A stretch of DNA of 42,909 nucleotides from UQRS01 sp050946935 (GTDB lineage: Bacteria; Bacillota; Clostridia; Oscillospirales; Acutalibacteraceae), in the NCBI GenBank assembly GCA_050946935.1, contig JBMNVR010000017.1, positions 1-42,909 of the forward strand, given 5' to 3'. How positions within the stretch are numbered: the first letter of the stretch is position 1; the number at the start of each line of letters is the position of its first letter. Position numbers and translations under genes: made by a program. Below, piece after piece: positions 41,446 through 42,909 of this stretch. Below the pieces are notes generated by a model. The model ran no database searches, was not told the DNA's origin, and saw only the letters and a list, made by a program, of their open reading frames with translations.

Positions 41446-42171
41446 TTATTCAATATCGGTGTTTTCTTCCGCCGCATCTTTCTTGTGCGCGTCCAAACCT
41501 CCTTCCCGTCCGGGATTTTCATCCCCCGCTTTAAAAGCACGGCTGCGTTTTACCACAACCATGCTGATGATAACCGTCACCGCCACCGCGACTGACAGAA
41601 TTCCAAGCACAGCCGAACTGATTATCAGTCCGCTGCGCAGCGCCGGCGTCAGTTCCATCCCGAGGAAATAGGTTTTTGTGGTTTTTCCGCCCGATGCCCC
41701 GGCATTGCCGATCAGTGTCGCCGCACCGGCGGAGTCCTCCTCCGGCGTGAGAACGGCCGCGGCGGCCGGGGTATCAGCCTCAATCAGCCATTCCTCCTCC
41801 ATGTGGGAGGCCTCTTGCATGCACGATTTCTCTGCCCCGCCGTGCAGAGAGTAAACCGAGCCGTCCAGCACTGAAACCGGCTCCGTCTTGATGTACGCCG
41901 ACGTTGCAGGCTGCCAGTTGGGATTGTTTTCCGTCCCGCCGGACGGCGCCGTCTTCCCCTCCGCATAGGGGAAGAATTGTACATTTATACGCTGCGCCCC
42001 CTCTGCCGCAGCAAAGCCGTGCACAAAGGTCTGGCAGCAGATATCCCCAGCCCAGATTCCATCAGAAAAGCCGATCGAATCGGGCAGCTCTGACGCGGAC
42101 TGCGCGGAAACAGTACAAAAAAAGGCCACGACCAGCAACAGCGCCATGGCCGCCGATACAAATTGTTTCAT
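41446..42171 (-). CDS. secreted protein with LGFP-like module and C-terminal membrane anchor
   Basis: A 241-residue protein. Signal peptide MKQFVSAAMALLLVVAFFCT with cleavage near VSA-QS. IGFSDGIWAGDICCQTFVHG and FAAAEGAQRINVQFFPYAEG align with the dockerin protein's GLPTGNQYWIGDTCYQTFEY and GYAAAERASIIFVNFFTYEE. A Thr/Ala/Glu-rich stretch follows, then a transmembrane helix at about 182-208 (SGLIISSAVLGILSVAVAVT) and a charged cytoplasmic tail with RSRAFK and many acidic residues. The module is therefore held at the cell surface. AAAGGA precedes ATG 42171. Function unknown. Confidence 0.82.
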   Translation of the reverse strand: MKQFVSAAMALLLVVAFFCTVSAQSASELPDSIGFSDGIWAGDICCQTFVHGFAAAEGAQRINVQFFPYAEGKTAPSGGTENNPNWQPATSAYIKTEPVSVLDGSVYSLHGGAEKSCMQEASHMEEEWLIEADTPAAAAVLTPEEDSAGAATLIGNAGASGGKTTKTYFLGMELTPALRSGLIISSAVLGILSVAVAVTVIISMVVVKRSRAFKAGDENPGREGGLDAHKKDAAEENTDIE

Positions 42172-42208
42172 ATTTCAGCATATCCTTTCCCCACGCTTTG
42201 GATAAAAG

Positions 42209-42640
42209 CTATTGATCCCGAGCGTCCCGCAGCCCCTCTCCGGAAATCTGCGCCATCCGCTTTCCTTTTTGCAAAAGGAAGAAGGATACTTCAGCAGCGA
42301 TACAGACCACCGGCGCCCCGCAAAGGCCGAGGAGAATCCGCTGTGTATGATCAGCCGCCAACTCCGCCGTGGGAAAGGCAGGGCGGCATTTTCTTCCGGT
42401 TCGTCTGGGTCTATTTTCTCCGTACGCTGCATGGAAGAAGGGGATTTTGCAACCTCGAACACAACGCCATTCGCAATCGACACCAGCTCCGGTTCGATGA
42501 ATTCCGGCGTCTTCGGCGCAGTCAGCGCGTTACCGAAATCGCAATCGCAGAGATAGACCGCCGTTCCCGGTATTTCGGACGGGGTATACCCTTCATTACG
42601 TTTTCACTCCAGTGCATAGAAATCTTTTGTAAAAGATATC
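42209..42640 (-). pseudogene. frameshifted remnant of a third secreted/anchored protein
   Basis: Three minus-strand frames join into one product: QKISMHWSENVMKG, then YTPSEIPGTAVYLCDCDFGN, ALTAPKTPEFIEPELVSIAN, GVVFEVAKSPSSMQRTEKID and PDEPEENAALPFP, then TAELAADHTQRILLGLCG and APVVCIAAEVSFFLLQKGKR ending ARDQ with TAG at 42209. Breaks lie at a G run near 42590 and at the TTTCCC near 42378; adding one base repairs each. The last part is a transmembrane helix plus basic tail, like the next gene. The 5' end lacks a signal peptide and merges into AT-rich DNA with a possible TATAAT at 42654-42659, so the gene is truncated. An alternative for the second break is -1 frameshifting. Confidence 0.5.
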
Positions 42641-42734
42641 CATTTGTATTTTTATTATACCATACGATAAGCCGAAAAAGAAATGTGCAAAATTCCAATA
42701 TTTTTTGTTAGTTTTATTTAATATGCACAACGGA

Positions 42735-42768
42735 AAATAAAAAAAGATCTGCCAAAACGGCAGATCTT
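42735..42768 (-). terminator. intrinsic terminator of the rRNA operon
   Basis: On the minus strand AAGATCTGCC, loop GTTTT, GGCAGATCTT (42744-42768), then TTTTTTTATTTT. It begins about 67 bases beyond the 23S 3' end. The interval contains CTTTGTTCAGTTTTCAGGG, a pre-rRNA flanking sequence of Firmicutes (42794-42812 on the complement). Confidence 0.85.
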
Positions 42769-42835
42769 CAATCGCAATATAGAATCCGCACCCTGAAAAC
42801 TGAACAAAGGGAAAGAGGAAGGAAAGGATCAAAAA

Positions 42836-42909
42836 GGTCAAGCCCTCGGTCTATTAGTACTGCCAAGCTGAGGACGTCACCGCCCTTACACATGCAGCCT
42901 ATCAACCCG
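42836..42909 (-). rRNA. 23S ribosomal RNA, 3' end (partial)
   Basis: The complement reads GTTGATAGGCTGCATGTGTA and ends ACTAATAGACCGAGGGCTTG then ACC, the canonical 3' end of bacterial 23S rRNA. The gene continues beyond the window. No 5S gene follows before the terminator. Confidence 0.95.

Noticed and set aside
42596..42841. 81-codon minus-strand open frame in the AT-rich DNA between the rRNA operon and the secreted-protein remnant
   Set aside because: It runs through the rRNA terminator, is Phe/Ile/Lys-rich by base composition and has no binding site.
1..42909. CRISPR arrays, insertion sequences, prophage or integrase genes
   Set aside because: No regularly spaced repeats, transposase motifs or phage proteins were seen on either strand.

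Overview
The window comes from a low-to-mid GC-skewed but overall GC-rich member of the Clostridia, most likely an Oscillospirales/Ruminococcaceae-type Firmicute. The evidence is the gene order (yhbY-nadD-yqeK-LCP-rsfS-leuS; plsX-rnc-radical SAM-smc-ftsY; dprA-topA-trmFO; infC-rpmI-rplT), purine-rich AGGAGG ribosome binding sites, sigma-A promoters with textbook boxes, and a dockerin-bearing secreted protein. It is almost entirely chromosomal housekeeping DNA, and nearly all genes lie on the minus strand. I see no phage, insertion sequence, CRISPR array or integrase.

Layout, left to right. 0-4.2 kb: mtaB (tRNA ms2t6A), a divergent HPr-like protein, a DtxR/MntR-type metalloregulator, a low-molecular-weight tyrosine phosphatase, a hypoxanthine-DNA glycosylase overlapping a TfoX C-terminal-domain gene, and tRNA-Val(CAC). 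4.3-8.1 kb: a frameshifted lipoprotein remnant, then queH, upp, rpiB, tsaB and tsaE. 8.1-11.2 kb: fhs and a rodA-type gene facing away from each other, with -35 boxes 8 bases apart. 11.3-16.3 kb: a large unidentified membrane protein, an aminopeptidase P, aroQ, an endonuclease IV-type TIM barrel, yqeG and rpsU (rpsU is too short for most ORF lists). 16.4-36.9 kb: a long co-directional run of leuS, rsfS, an LCP ligase, yqeK, nadD, yhbY, rdgB, ftsY, smc, an Elp3-like radical SAM enzyme, rnc, plsX, trmFO, an unrecognised nuclease-like gene, topA, dprA and a TrmH-type methyltransferase. 36.9-38.3 kb: the rplT-rpmI-infC operon, with an AUU start and an attenuator-like leader. 38.3-40.4 kb: a phosphohexomutase on the plus strand. 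40.4-42.6 kb: two related secreted proteins (one ending in a dockerin, one in a membrane anchor) and a frameshifted remnant of a third. The window ends in the 3' end of a 23S rRNA gene on the minus strand.

How the genes fit together. The window is rich in RNA maturation and translation quality functions: t6A synthesis (tsaB, tsaE) and its methylthiolation (mtaB), queuosine (queH), T54 methylation (trmFO), a SpoU methyltransferase, RNase III, YhbY, RsfS, YqeG, LeuRS, IF-3, and L20/L35/S21. A second theme is chromosome handling and DNA uptake or repair (smc, topA, dprA, nfo-like, hypoxanthine glycosylase, rdgB). A third is the envelope (rodA, LCP, plsX).

The items most worth a second look are: the PD-(D/E)XK-like plus winged-helix gene between topA and trmFO; the fhs promoter and leader (an inverted repeat over the -10 box plus a terminator-like hairpin against the Shine-Dalgarno); the paired secreted proteins sharing an LGFP-like module; two decayed genes whose reading frames are each restored by single-base insertions; an HPr-like protein lacking the phosphohistidine; and an rRNA operon that terminates directly after 23S with no room for 5S.
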